Origin: Pseudomonas mosselii
Lineage (GTDB): Bacteria > Pseudomonadota > Gammaproteobacteria > Pseudomonadales > Pseudomonadaceae
Length of the DNA stretch: 64,000 nt
Direction: 5' to 3'
Assembly (NCBI RefSeq): GCF_019823065.1
Contig: NZ_CP081966.1
Coordinates: 2,759,501 to 2,823,500 of the forward strand
The position numbers and the translations under genes were made by a program. Numbering within the stretch: the stretch's first letter is position 1; the number at the start of each line of letters is the position of its first letter. The notes under the pieces were generated by a model. It was not told where the DNA came from. It searched no databases and worked only from the letters and a program-made list of their open reading frames with translations. Positions 1-8,267 of this stretch are shown here, in pieces.

Positions 1-1698
1 CTGCAGGTGCTGGCGCTGGAGCGTGGTCCGGCCCGGGATACCTACCCGGACGGCGTCTATCCGCAGACCATGGACGAGTTGACCTACAATTCGCGCAAGA
101 AGCTGTTCATGGACATCTCCCGTGAGACCGTGACCCTGCGCCACAGCGTCAACGACGTGGCCGTGCCGTACCGCCAGTTCGGCGCCTTCCTGCCCGGCAC
201 CGGCACCGGCGGAGCCGGGCTGCACTGGTCCGGCGTGCATTTTCGCGTCGACCCGGTGGAGCTGCGCCTGCGCAGCCACTATGAGGAGCGCTACGGCAAG
301 CGGTTCATTCCCGAAGGAATGACCATCCAGGACTTCGGCGTGAGCTACGAAGAGCTGGAGCCGTACTTCGATTTTGCCGAGAAGGTGTTCGGGACCTCCG
401 GCACCGCCTGGTCGATCAAAGGTCAGGTGGTGGGCCGCGACAAGGGTGGCAACCCGTTCGCCGCCGACCGCTCCAGCGATTTTCCGCTGGCAGCGCAGAA
501 GAACACTGTGTCGGCGCAGTTGTTCGAGAAGGCCGCCCGCGAGATCGGCTACCACCCCTACAACCTGCCGTCGGCCAACACTTCCGGGCCGTACACCAAC
601 CCCTACGGCGCGCAGATGGGACCGTGCAACTTCTGCGGTTACTGCAGCGGCTATGCCTGCTACATGTACTCCAAGGCCTCGCCCAACGTGAACATCCTCC
701 CGGCCCTGCGCCAGGTGCCGAACTTCGAGCTGCGCAACAACGCCCATGTGCTGCGGGTCAACCTGACCGCCGACAAGCGCCTGGCCACCGGTGTGACCTA
801 CGTCGACAGCCAGGGTCGCGAGGTGGAGCAACCCGCCGACCTGGTGATCCTCGGCGCGTTCCAGTACAACAACGTACGCCTGATGCTGCTCTCGGGCATC
901 GGCAAACCCTATGATCCGGTGAGCAATGAGGGGGTGGTCGGGCGCAACTTCGCCTGCCAGAACATCTCCACCGTGACCGCGTTCTTCGACCGCGACAGCC
1001 ACCACACCAACCCCTTCATCGGCGCCGGCGGCAACGGCGTGGCGGTGGATGACTACAACGCCGACAACTTTGACCATGGCCCGCACGGCTTCGTCGGCGG
1101 TTCTCCGTTCTGGGTCAACCAGGCCGGCGCCAAGCCGATCTCTGGCACCAAGGTGCCGCCGGGCACGCCGAAGTGGGGCAGTGCCTGGAAGGCCGCGGTG
1201 GCCGACAGCTACCGGCACATGCTGTCGATGGACGCCCATGGCGCGCACCAGTCCTACCGCGACAACTACCTTGACCTGGACCCGGTGTACAAGGATGCCT
1301 ACGGCTTGCCTCTGCTGCGCATGACCTTCGACTGGAAGGACAACGACGTGAAGATGAACCGCTTCATGGTCGAACGCATGGGCAAGATCGCCGAGGCGAT
1401 GGGGCCCAAGGCAATCAGCGCGGGCAAGAAAGCGTTCGGCCAGCACTTCGACGCCTCCACCTACCAGACCACCCACCTCAACGGTGGCGCGATCATGGGC
1501 ACCGATCCCAAGACCAGCGCGCTCAATCGCTACCTGCAGTGCTGGGACGTGCACAACGTGTTCGTGCCCGGCGCCTCGGCCTTCCCCCAGGGCCTGGGCT
1601 ACAACCCCACCGGCCTGGTGGCGGCGCTGACCTACTGGTCGGCGCGGGCGATCCGCGAGCGCTACCTGAAGAACCCCGGTCCATTGGTGCAGGCGTGA
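1..1698 (+). CDS. GMC-family dehydrogenase flavoprotein subunit (gluconate 2-dehydrogenase type), 5' truncated
   Basis: The reading frame is open from base 1, so the start codon, the N-terminal FAD-binding GxGxxG motif and perhaps 20-30 residues lie outside the window. The visible 565 residues match the large flavoprotein subunit of membrane gluconate/sorbitol/fructose dehydrogenases. A GTGTGGAGLHW stretch corresponds to the FAD-contact region. A Cys-rich CNFCGYCSGYAC segment (about residue 210) resembles that of the family. The C-terminal HLNGGAIMG and GYNPTGLVAAL stretches fit the GMC catalytic/FAD domain. It would oxidise a sugar or sugar acid in the periplasm and pass electrons to the cytochrome c encoded 11 bp downstream. 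The small subunit is expected upstream. The family is clear; the substrate is not. Confidence 0.9.
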   Translation: MQVLALERGPARDTYPDGVYPQTMDELTYNSRKKLFMDISRETVTLRHSVNDVAVPYRQFGAFLPGTGTGGAGLHWSGVHFRVDPVELRLRSHYEERYGKRFIPEGMTIQDFGVSYEELEPYFDFAEKVFGTSGTAWSIKGQVVGRDKGGNPFAADRSSDFPLAAQKNTVSAQLFEKAAREIGYHPYNLPSANTSGPYTNPYGAQMGPCNFCGYCSGYACYMYSKASPNVNILPALRQVPNFELRNNAHVLRVNLTADKRLATGVTYVDSQGREVEQPADLVILGAFQYNNVRLMLLSGIGKPYDPVSNEGVVGRNFACQNISTVTAFFDRDSHHTNPFIGAGGNGVAVDDYNADNFDHGPHGFVGGSPFWVNQAGAKPISGTKVPPGTPKWGSAWKAAVADSYRHMLSMDAHGAHQSYRDNYLDLDPVYKDAYGLPLLRMTFDWKDNDVKMNRFMVERMGKIAEAMGPKAISAGKKAFGQHFDASTYQTTHLNGGAIMGTDPKTSALNRYLQCWDVHNVFVPGASAFPQGLGYNPTGLVAALTYWSARAIRERYLKNPGPLVQA

Positions 1699-1709
1699 GG
1701 AAGGCCAAT

Positions 1710-3023
1710 ATGAAGACATTGTTCATCGCCATGCTGGGCCTGGGCGCCAGTACCTTGCTGCAGGCCGCCGACGCGGTGGACCCGGCGCAGGTCAGGCAAG
1801 GCGAATACCTGGCCCGCGCTGGCGACTGCGTGGCTTGCCACACCGCCAAGGGCGGCAAGCCGTTCGCCGGCGGGCTGCCCATGGAAACGCCCATCGGTAC
1901 CCTGTACTCGACCAATATCACACCCCACGCCAGCGGTATTGGCCAGTACAGCTACGAGGACTTCGAACGCGCCGTGCGCCAGGGCATCGGCAAGGACGGC
2001 AGCACGCTGTACCCGGCCATGCCGTATCCGTCCTACGCCCGGGTTAGCGACCCGGACATGCAGGCGCTCTACGCCTACTTCATGCATGGCGTGCAGCCAG
2101 TGGAGCAGCAGAACAAGGGCAGCGACATCCCCTGGCCGCTGAGCATGCGCTGGCCGCTGGCGTTCTGGCGCGGGTTGTTCGCGCCGCCCGTCAAGCCGTT
2201 CGAAGCCGCTGGGCGCGATGCGGTGGTGGCGCGCGGCGCCTACCTGGTCGAAGGGCTGGGGCATTGTGGCGCGTGCCACACGCCGCGGGCGCTGACCATG
2301 CAGGAAAAAGCCCTGGATGCCGGTGACGGCGCGGCGTTCCTGGCCGGCAGCGCGCCCCTCGAGGGCTGGATCGCCAAGAGCCTGCGCGGTGACCACAAGG
2401 ATGGCCTGGGCAGTTGGGACGAGGCGCAGATCGTCGCCTTCCTCAAGACCGGGCGCAACGAGCGCACCGCGGTGTTCGGCGGCATGAGCGATGTGGTCGA
2501 GCACAGCATGCAGTACATGAGCGACGCCGACCTGACCGCCATCGCACGCTACCTCAAGACCTTGCCGCCGGTGAACCCAGACGACAAACCGTTTCGCGAG
2601 GACCGTGCCGTCGCCCAGGCGCTGTGGCAGGGCAATGACGGCAAGACCGGCGCGGCGCGCTACGTCGACAACTGCGCCGCTTGCCACCGCACCGACGGCA
2701 AGGGCTACGCCCGGGTGTTCCCGGCGCTGGCCGGCAACCCGGTGGTGCAGGGCGAGGACGCCACCTCGCTGATCCATATCGTGCTCGAGGGCGCGACCTT
2801 GCCGGCCACTGCAACGGCGCCTTCTACCTTCAGCATGCCAGGCTTCGGCTGGCGGCTGTCGGACCAGCAGGTGGCCGATGTGGTCAACTTCATCCGCAGC
2901 AGCTGGGGCAACCAGGCGGCGGGGGTGAGTGCAGGGCAGGTGGCGCAGTTGCGCAAGGCGCCACCTGTGCCGCTCAAGGCGGAGTCGTTAGTGGGTGACA
3001 CGACGGGCACCGTGGAGCCCTGA
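1710..3023 (+). CDS. Triheme cytochrome c subunit of membrane sugar/sugar-acid dehydrogenase
   Basis: This 437-residue exported protein starts with a signal peptide (MKTLFIAMLGLGASTLLQAA) and carries three CxxCH heme sites: CVACH (about residue 45), CGACH (about 190) and CAACH (about 330). That is the architecture of the cytochrome c subunit of gluconate 2-dehydrogenase and alcohol dehydrogenase complexes, which passes electrons from the flavoprotein to ubiquinone at the periplasmic face. The start at 1710 is chosen because it gives the signal peptide and lies 11 bp after the flavoprotein stop, behind a GAGGAAGG ribosome site. It is co-transcribed with the gene at 1-1698 and followed by a terminator hairpin. 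Confidence 0.92.
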   Translation: MKTLFIAMLGLGASTLLQAADAVDPAQVRQGEYLARAGDCVACHTAKGGKPFAGGLPMETPIGTLYSTNITPHASGIGQYSYEDFERAVRQGIGKDGSTLYPAMPYPSYARVSDPDMQALYAYFMHGVQPVEQQNKGSDIPWPLSMRWPLAFWRGLFAPPVKPFEAAGRDAVVARGAYLVEGLGHCGACHTPRALTMQEKALDAGDGAAFLAGSAPLEGWIAKSLRGDHKDGLGSWDEAQIVAFLKTGRNERTAVFGGMSDVVEHSMQYMSDADLTAIARYLKTLPPVNPDDKPFREDRAVAQALWQGNDGKTGAARYVDNCAACHRTDGKGYARVFPALAGNPVVQGEDATSLIHIVLEGATLPATATAPSTFSMPGFGWRLSDQQVADVVNFIRSSWGNQAAGVSAGQVAQLRKAPPVPLKAESLVGDTTGTVEP

Positions 3024-3033
3024 TGGTCCGATG

Positions 3034-3056
3034 GGGGACGCCTGGCGTCCCCTTTG
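3034..3056 (+). terminator. Rho-independent terminator after the dehydrogenase operon
   Basis: A perfect 9-bp stem (GGGGACGCC / GGCGTCCCC) with a one-base loop, followed by TTT, lies 11 bp after the cytochrome c stop codon. Confidence 0.75.
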
Positions 3057-3174
3057 GTCTTGACTCATCGAGTTAGCGAGACGCTGGCGCACGACAATAC
3101 CATCTCGAAATGACATTAACTAAGTCTCGCAAACTGGTTTAGTTAATCGATGTAAGCAATTGATCTATAAGTAT

Positions 3175-3504
3175 TTATCTTTTTGCTACAGCATGCTGCA
3201 CGCACTGCTCGTAGTACGTCTGCTTGATTGCCGTGGGCTTGAGCCGCGACCGGCTGTTATAGGTCTGCTCGGTAATGCCGAACGCCGTCATGCGCATCCA
3301 TGGCTTGGCAAATTTGCGCACCTGCAGCTTCTTGCGCGTGGCGTAAAGGGTGACCCCGGATAGCTTGGCCTGCTGCGCCTCGGCGGCGATCTGCGCACCC
3401 CAGCCGCACACCTGGCGATCGTTCGGGCTCAATGCCCGGGCCTGGGCGCCGAAGGCGGCGGTGGCCAGCAGGCAGCCGGCCACGGTTGCTAGAATCACTC
3501 GCAT
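3175..3504 (-). CDS. Small exported protein of unknown function
   Basis: The 109-residue product begins with a clear Sec signal peptide (hydrophobic MRVILATVAGCLLATAAFGA, cleavage near AQA-RA), giving a mature protein of about 85 residues. It has two cysteines (in QVCGWG and YEQCVQ) that could form a disulphide, and a basic middle (ATRKKLQVRKFAKPWMRM). It is a monocistronic gene convergent with the dehydrogenase operon. I do not recognise the family. Composition and codon use match the neighbours, so it is probably a real gene. Confidence 0.7.
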   Translation of the reverse strand: MRVILATVAGCLLATAAFGAQARALSPNDRQVCGWGAQIAAEAQQAKLSGVTLYATRKKLQVRKFAKPWMRMTAFGITEQTYNSRSRLKPTAIKQTYYEQCVQHAVAKR

Positions 3505-3578
3505 GTTGCTGTCCTAAGCATCTGAAGGAAAACAAAGTTTGCCTACGCTCGCGACGCCTGGGGGCCAGCAGTTTGCCG

Positions 3579-4229
3579 TCAGGCGATGGCCATTTGCAGG
3601 CCGTCGTGCTGGCGCGTGCGCAGCGACTGGAGGGCCAGGGCCGCGATCCACAGCACGCCGACGCCGTAGTTCAGGCGCTGGTAGAGACCGAACAATTCAC
3701 CGCTGTGCACAGACTTGGCCATCAATACGACAGTGAGCACCGCCAGCAGCGCGCTCAGCAGCGACCCCCAGGCCAGCCCCGGGGATCGGGCCAGACGCGT
3801 GCCCAGGCCGATCCACAGCATGCTGGCGAGGGTCAGCGAGAAGAACATCAGCAGGCCGCCGAGGTTATGCATCTGTTGCGAGACCGATGGCTGCAGCGGC
3901 GCGCAGCCCTGGTCACAGGCAAATCCGCCGGTCACCAGGCTGCCCAGGCCATGCAACAGCACCAGAAGGGCGCTCAGCCGCGCCAGTTTCGAGTGCCGCC
4001 AGCGCCGCGCCAGGCCCCAGGCAAACAGTGTGAACAACAGGGCCAGCGGGAAATTGTTGACCCACGGCGACAGCCCGTGGGTGGGGGCGCCGACCGCGCC
4101 GAGCTGGCTCATGGCTTGCTGCAGGTGGTCGTAGCCGGGGTAGGCCAGGGCCGTCAGGGTAACGCCCAGCAACAGCCAGAGGGGGATGAGCAAGCCGCTG
4201 GCGAGCAGCAGGCGATCGAACGTCTTCAT
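3579..4229 (-). CDS. DUF998-type integral membrane protein
   Basis: The 216-residue protein has about six hydrophobic segments, starting with LLLASGLLIPLWLLLGVTLTAL and ending near VGVLWIAALALQSL. The motif YPGYDHLQQAMSQLGA after the first segment is typical of DUF998 membrane proteins, where the YxxxxxxxSxLGA pattern recurs. The function is unknown. It lies downstream of the TSUP exporter gene on the same strand with a 63-bp gap and may be in one transcript with it. Confidence 0.8.
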   Translation of the reverse strand: MKTFDRLLLASGLLIPLWLLLGVTLTALAYPGYDHLQQAMSQLGAVGAPTHGLSPWVNNFPLALLFTLFAWGLARRWRHSKLARLSALLVLLHGLGSLVTGGFACDQGCAPLQPSVSQQMHNLGGLLMFFSLTLASMLWIGLGTRLARSPGLAWGSLLSALLAVLTVVLMAKSVHSGELFGLYQRLNYGVGVLWIAALALQSLRTRQHDGLQMAIA

Positions 4230-4292
4230 ACAGTGCCTTCCTTGGTGAATGCTGGGCGCAGCCTACCGCGTCGCCATGGCCATTCGCCAGTC

Positions 4293-5108
4293 TTAGCGGC
4301 CGTTGACCAGCATCACCAGCAGCACGCAGGCCAGCAGCGCCAGGTAGGTGCGGGCGTGCACGCTGTCGGAGATGCGCCCGAGCAGGGGCGCGGCCAGGTG
4401 CATGCCGAGCCAGGCGCCGACGGTCATCACCAGGGCCGCGCGCAGGTCGATGAGACCCAGCAGGCCCGGGCCCAGGTCGGGCTGGCCGGCCGGCAGCAGC
4501 GCATACACCAGCGTGGCCGCCAGGGACATGGGCAGTGACAGCGGGTTGGCCATGGCCGTGGCGGTGCGCATGCTGGCGCCGCGACGGCGCATCAACGGTA
4601 CGGTCATCACGCTGCCGCCCACCCCGAGCAACGCCGCCAGTGCGCCTATGGGCACGCCGACCAGGGTGGCGCCGGCCCTGCCCAGTGGCGCCAGGTGATG
4701 TTCGCCAGCGTGTACGAAGCCTGGACGCAGCCAGGCGTCCAGCAAGCTCAGCGCCAGGTAGGTAATGAACAGCCAGCGCAACCAGGCGCTGGTCACGTAC
4801 AGCGCCACCCAGGCCCCGAGCAGCGCGCCCAGGGCGATGGCCGGCGCCAGTGGCCGCACCAGGTCCCAGTGCAGGCTGCCCGCGCGGTGGTGGCGCCAGG
4901 TGGCCAGGGCACTGCTGAAGATCATCACCGTGGCCGAGGTGGCCACGGCGATCTGCATGGCGTGCTGGGCCACGGCCGTTCCCGCGCCATGGCTGGCCAG
5001 CAACAGGGCATAGAACAGTGGCACGGCGAAGAAGCCACCGCCGAAGCCGAACAGCAAGGTGGTGACGCCGGCGCACAGGCCGAACAGGCCAAGCAGGGGA
5101 TAGAGCAT
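4293..5108 (-). CDS. TSUP (TauE/SafE) family transporter
   Basis: The 271-residue polytopic protein has the two-fold TSUP layout. The N-terminal half shows GLCAGVTTLLFGFGGGFFAVPLF and the second half repeats the motif as GALAALLGVGGSVMTVPLM, each a glycine-rich membrane turn typical of the family. TSUP proteins export or import sulfite, sulfonates or other small organic anions, and the substrate cannot be read here. The ATG at 5108 is supported by the family length. It is divergent from the AraC regulator gene at 5217, which may control it. Confidence 0.88.
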   Translation of the reverse strand: MLYPLLGLFGLCAGVTTLLFGFGGGFFAVPLFYALLLASHGAGTAVAQHAMQIAVATSATVMIFSSALATWRHHRAGSLHWDLVRPLAPAIALGALLGAWVALYVTSAWLRWLFITYLALSLLDAWLRPGFVHAGEHHLAPLGRAGATLVGVPIGALAALLGVGGSVMTVPLMRRRGASMRTATAMANPLSLPMSLAATLVYALLPAGQPDLGPGLLGLIDLRAALVMTVGAWLGMHLAAPLLGRISDSVHARTYLALLACVLLVMLVNGR

Positions 5109-5216
5109 GGGGTGGGCCTCGGAACAGGAGTGAGGCGGTCAGGGTAGGGATCAGCCACTTGGCTGGCTTGCGCAACCTGGCCAATAATCGTCGTGTTTCG
5201 GCCAGAGCCTCCTTTC

Positions 5217-5984
5217 ATGCGCAATGTTCCCCTGTCCCAGGTCGATGCCATCCCCCGTGCAGTGCTGGCCATTGCCACCGACTATCCGCCCGACACCTTG
5301 CTGCCCAGGCATGTCCATCGCCGGGCGCAGTTCCTGTATGGCATGAGCGGACTGATGGAGGTGCTGACCGATGACGGCGCCTGGGTCATCCCGCCTGGCA
5401 GCGGGGTGTGGATTCCGCCCGGCAAGCCGCACCAGGTGCGCATGCGCGGGGTGAGTACCCGCAGCCTGTACATCGAGCCGACCGTGCTGCCCAGGCCGAG
5501 CAGCGTGTGTGAGGCACTGCGGGTCGGGCCGCTGCTGCACCAGCTGTTGCTGGCCAGCGCCGAGGTGCCGGCGCTGCATGACGAGGCGGGACGCGATGGC
5601 CTGCTGCTGCGTCTGGTTCTGCATGAGCTGGGCCAGGCCGAACCGCTGCCGCTATTCGCGCCGCTGCCAGCTGAGCCGCGCCTGGCGGCCCTGTGCCAGG
5701 CATTCCTGGCGCAGCCGTCGGTCCACACCCGTGGCGAAACCTGGGCAGCGCAACTCAACTGGAGCCCGCGTACCTTCAGCCGGCGTTTTCGCGAGCAGAC
5801 CGGGCTGTCGTTTGGCCGGTGGCGCCAGCAGGCCTGTCTGATGGCTGCGGTGACGCGGCTTGCCACCGGCGAGGCGGTGACCACCATCGCCTTGGATCTG
5901 GGCTATGAAAGCCCCAGCGCGTTTTCCAGCTTGTACCGGCGAGTCATGGGCCAGCCGCCGTCGACGGCACGCCAGGGCCTATGA
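5217..5984 (+). CDS. AraC-family transcriptional regulator with cupin sensor
   Basis: The 255-residue protein has an N-terminal cupin-like ligand domain (HVHRRAQFLYGMSG, then a WVIPPGSGVWIPPGKPHQV core) and a C-terminal AraC double helix-turn-helix ending TIALDLGYESPSAFSSLYRR, the standard second-HTH signature. The start at 5217 (MRNVPL) is preferred over an upstream GTG because it opens the normal cupin domain. It is transcribed away from the TSUP exporter gene, so autoregulation and control of the exporter are a reasonable inference. Confidence 0.87.
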   Translation: MRNVPLSQVDAIPRAVLAIATDYPPDTLLPRHVHRRAQFLYGMSGLMEVLTDDGAWVIPPGSGVWIPPGKPHQVRMRGVSTRSLYIEPTVLPRPSSVCEALRVGPLLHQLLLASAEVPALHDEAGRDGLLLRLVLHELGQAEPLPLFAPLPAEPRLAALCQAFLAQPSVHTRGETWAAQLNWSPRTFSRRFREQTGLSFGRWRQQACLMAAVTRLATGEAVTTIALDLGYESPSAFSSLYRRVMGQPPSTARQGL

Positions 5985-6096
5985 AAACCTCGTATGACTA
6001 GCGGGAAGGAAAAAAAGATCGCGGAGACAGGCACAAGCCCGCCGCCCGCTTCCACGGGAGGTGTTCTGGGACCAGCAGAGGGTGACCGGGGAAACG

Positions 6097-6117
6097 GGGG
6101 CGGTATTGCACCGCCCC
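6097..6117 (-). terminator. GC-rich hairpin between convergent genes
   Basis: An 8-bp perfect stem (GGGGCGGT / ACCGCCCC) lies 30 bp beyond the stop of the amidotransferase-like gene and 113 bp beyond the AraC gene. It could terminate either, but the T-run is weak. Confidence 0.5.
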
Positions 6118-6146
6118 GCGATCAAAGCTAACGAAGCTTCGGTGGG

Positions 6147-6956
6147 TCAGGCAGCCTGGTGGTGCTTGACCTGGGACTTGCGGACCTGGGCGCGGCAGGC
6201 GTCGCCGAAGGCCTGGAACATCTTGATCGAGTCGGGGTTCTTCGCCGCCTGCCACTCCGGGTGCCACTGCACCGCGAACAGGAAGGGCGAGAGGCTCGGG
6301 GCGTGGATCGCCTCGACCAGGCCGTCTTCGGCATGGGCGATCGGCTCGATGCCGGCACCCAGGTTGCGCAGGCCCTGCCCGTGCAGCGAGTTGACGCGGA
6401 TCTCGTCAGTGCCGAGGGTCTCGCGCAGCCAGCTGCCTGGCTTGATCTTCACGCTGTGCACCGGGGCGTACTGGACGTCGACCGGATCATCCGGGTTTTC
6501 CCGGTGGTCGTTGAAGCCGGGTTCGGCATAGACCTTCTGGTAGATGTCGCCGCCCAGGGCCACGTTGATTTCCTGCATGCCGCGGCAGATGCCGAAGATC
6601 GGCAGGCCGCGCTTGATCGCCGCCTTGACCAGCGGCATGTCGAACAGGTCGCGGTCCTTGTCCTGGCCCTTGCCGGGGGTCTGGTTTTCCTGGCCGTAGA
6701 GGGTCGGGTCGATGTTGCTGCCGGCACCGGTCAGGTAGACGCCGTCGGCCATGTCCAGGTAGGTCTCGAGGTCTTCGACGCCGCAGCAGGTGGGCACCAG
6801 GACCGGGACGCAACCGGCGAACTCGACCAGCGGGGTGATGTATTTGTGGGTCATGACTTGATAGTCATGGCCTTTGCGCTCTTGGCTGCCCATGGTCATC
6901 AGGACGACGGGTTTGCGCAGGGAGGGTTGCTTGTTGCCAATGTTGCTGTTGGACAT
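6147..6956 (-). CDS. Class-I glutamine amidotransferase-like hydrolase (peptidase C26, PuuD/SpuA type)
   Basis: This 269-residue protein has the class-I GATase fold. The nucleophile elbow GICRGMQEIN (Cys about residue 124) and the C-terminal AVQWHPEW (catalytic His and Glu) give a complete triad. Oxyanion-side features (LTGAGSNIDPTLYG) match the gamma-glutamyl-GABA hydrolase PuuD/SpuA group, which cleaves gamma-glutamylated amine intermediates in polyamine catabolism. From memory, the same family sits next to the D-lysine ABC genes in P. putida KT2440 (PP_3598), so the true substrate may be linked to that pathway. It is separated from the ABC genes by 1.3 kb of repeat-rich DNA. Confidence 0.88.
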   Translation of the reverse strand: MSNSNIGNKQPSLRKPVVLMTMGSQERKGHDYQVMTHKYITPLVEFAGCVPVLVPTCCGVEDLETYLDMADGVYLTGAGSNIDPTLYGQENQTPGKGQDKDRDLFDMPLVKAAIKRGLPIFGICRGMQEINVALGGDIYQKVYAEPGFNDHRENPDDPVDVQYAPVHSVKIKPGSWLRETLGTDEIRVNSLHGQGLRNLGAGIEPIAHAEDGLVEAIHAPSLSPFLFAVQWHPEWQAAKNPDSIKMFQAFGDACRAQVRKSQVKHHQAA

Positions 6957-7420
6957 ATGTCACCTTGAGACAGGTCATGCCTGTCGTTGTTGTGCAGGCG
7001 CACGGCCGGGGCCTTGAGTGCTGCCTGGAGCCCCGAGCACTGCCGGCTCGCCTCGCAGGCGATGTCGGTCGGGGCCTGACTCATAGCTTGCCAGAGCCGT
7101 TCGATATGTCAAACGAGTGGCGAGTTGTCCAGGCGCCGTTTTACGGGGGATTGGGGCCGCCGGGGCCTTTGGTGACAAGGGTTTGGCGGGGGTGTTGGTC
7201 AATAATATTTAACGACGCAGTTGGGTCTTTGCGTCGGTGCAATGATCGTCATTGGCAGGGGCGTCGGGGGGCTTGGCCTTGTGGCCGCATTTACCTCGAA
7301 CTCTATGTATTTCCAGTGGGGTGAACTGTTTTTTGCGAAGGATGCAGACTCACAGTGGTCTTCTTAGGTGCGGGTTGTGATGGTTAGTTTCCATAGCGTT
7401 TATTGTTGATCAATAAATTT
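6957..7420. other. Gene-free stretch upstream of the amidotransferase-like gene
   Basis: I see no convincing coding sequence in this stretch. Bases 6957-7100 would hold the promoter and leader of the minus-strand gene. Bases 7100-7420 are G/T-rich on the plus strand with no recognisable motif. Confidence 0.5.
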
Positions 7421-7448
7421 CTTGATCTTGATCTTGATCTTGATCTTG
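7421..7448. repeat. Hexanucleotide microsatellite (CTTGAT)n
   Basis: Four full CTTGAT units plus CTTG in perfect tandem. It borders repeat unit A. The reverse complement of the same hexamer recurs at the far edge of unit B (8172-8186). Confidence 0.95.
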
Positions 7449-7767
7449 CTTCTAAGTGCGCGATAGTTCAGGCGCCGCCAATTGCGACTTCAGGAGGCCG
7501 AGCGGAGTTCTTGCGGAGGGAGGTGACGGGCATGGATGCCCGTCAAGCGCTGCGCCCCAGGATGGGGCGTTCAGCGCGGTCCTCCCGGGAGCAAGAACGG
7601 AGCGAGGGGACCCCGGAGCGAAGCGTAGGGGCCGGATGAATGGAGCGAACGGTTTTTGGTTCCTTTTTGCCACGACAAAAAGGAACTCGCCGTAAGGGCG
7701 AAAAGGTGACTATGCGTCACCATAGCAAATGAATGCGCATATAGATTTCAAAACAGACTATTTAATA
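7449..7767 (-). repeat. Structured intergenic repeat, unit A (type 1)
   Basis: This non-coding unit runs from GCTTCTAAGTGCGCGATAG through GCGACTTCAGGAGGCC to AATGCGCATATAGATTTC. Hairpins seen: 7524-7545 (TGACGGGCAT / ATGCCCGTCA), 7547-7577 (GCGCTG-CGCCCC / GGGGCG-CAGCGC around AGGAT) and 7659-7686 (GTTCCTTTTTG / CAAAAAGGAAC). It is an inverted copy relative to unit B and shares its overall order with units C, D and E. Short open frames across it have no coding character. I know sequences like this only as common intergenic repeats in pseudomonads. Confidence 0.85.
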
Positions 7768-7797
7768 GTCAAGGTCAAAGTCAAAGTCAAAGTCAAA
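7768..7797. repeat. Hexanucleotide microsatellite (GTCAAA)n between units A and B
   Basis: Five tandem 6-mers (one GTCAAG, four GTCAAA) lie at the centre of the inverted A/B pair. Confidence 0.92.
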
Positions 7798-8171
7798 TGC
7801 GATCGGCGTGGGTTTTAACAGGTGTAAGCGCATTCATTTTCTATAATGACGCATAGTCACCTTTTCGCCCTTACGTCAAGTCACTTTTTGTCAAACGCCC
7901 GGAGCGCCGGCCGGACAAAAGTAACCAAAAAACGCTGCGCTCCATTCATCCGGCCCTACGCTTCGCTCCGGGTCCCCTCACTCCGGCCTTGCTCCCGGGA
8001 GGACCGCGCTGCAGGGCCCATCCTGGGCCCCAGCGCTTGACGGGCATCCATGCCCGTCACCTCCCTTCGCAAGGCCTGCGTTCGGCCTCCTGAAGTCGCG
8101 AAGGTACGGGCGGCGCCTGGGCTGGCGCAGCTGCCGCCAGCTGCCAGTGAGGTTGAACATGCGGATACCAA
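7798..8171 (+). repeat. Structured intergenic repeat, unit B (type 2)
   Basis: This is the inverted partner of unit A: GCGCATTCATT near 7830, a long interrupted hairpin 7878-7922 (CACTTTTTGTC with GACAAAAGTAAC), then CCATTCATCCGGCCC, hairpin 8006-8036 (GCGCTGCAGGGCCC / GGGCCCCAGCGC) and hairpin 8038-8059 (TGACGGGCAT / ATGCCCGTCA), ending at GGCCTCCTGAAGTCGC. The 8006-8036 arms differ from unit A at paired positions, which keeps the stem intact. Confidence 0.85.
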
Positions 8172-8186
8172 AATCAAGATCAAGAT
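8172..8186. repeat. Short (ATCAAG)2 tract at outer edge of unit B
   Basis: Two and a half ATCAAG units, the exact reverse complement of the CTTGAT tract at 7421-7448. The A/B locus therefore has the same microsatellite motif in inverted orientation at both outer ends. Confidence 0.75.
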
Positions 8187-8267
8187 CTGCATCAGCATGA
8201 ACGGCGACGCAGTCTTGCAAGAGGGTGCGGACAGGGTGGCGCTTATTGCGCCCAGAACCATGAACCG

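Noticed and set aside
7403..8261. Several 60-100 codon open frames across repeat units A and B
   Set aside because: They cross hairpins and microsatellites, differ between copies of the repeat and show no conserved protein.
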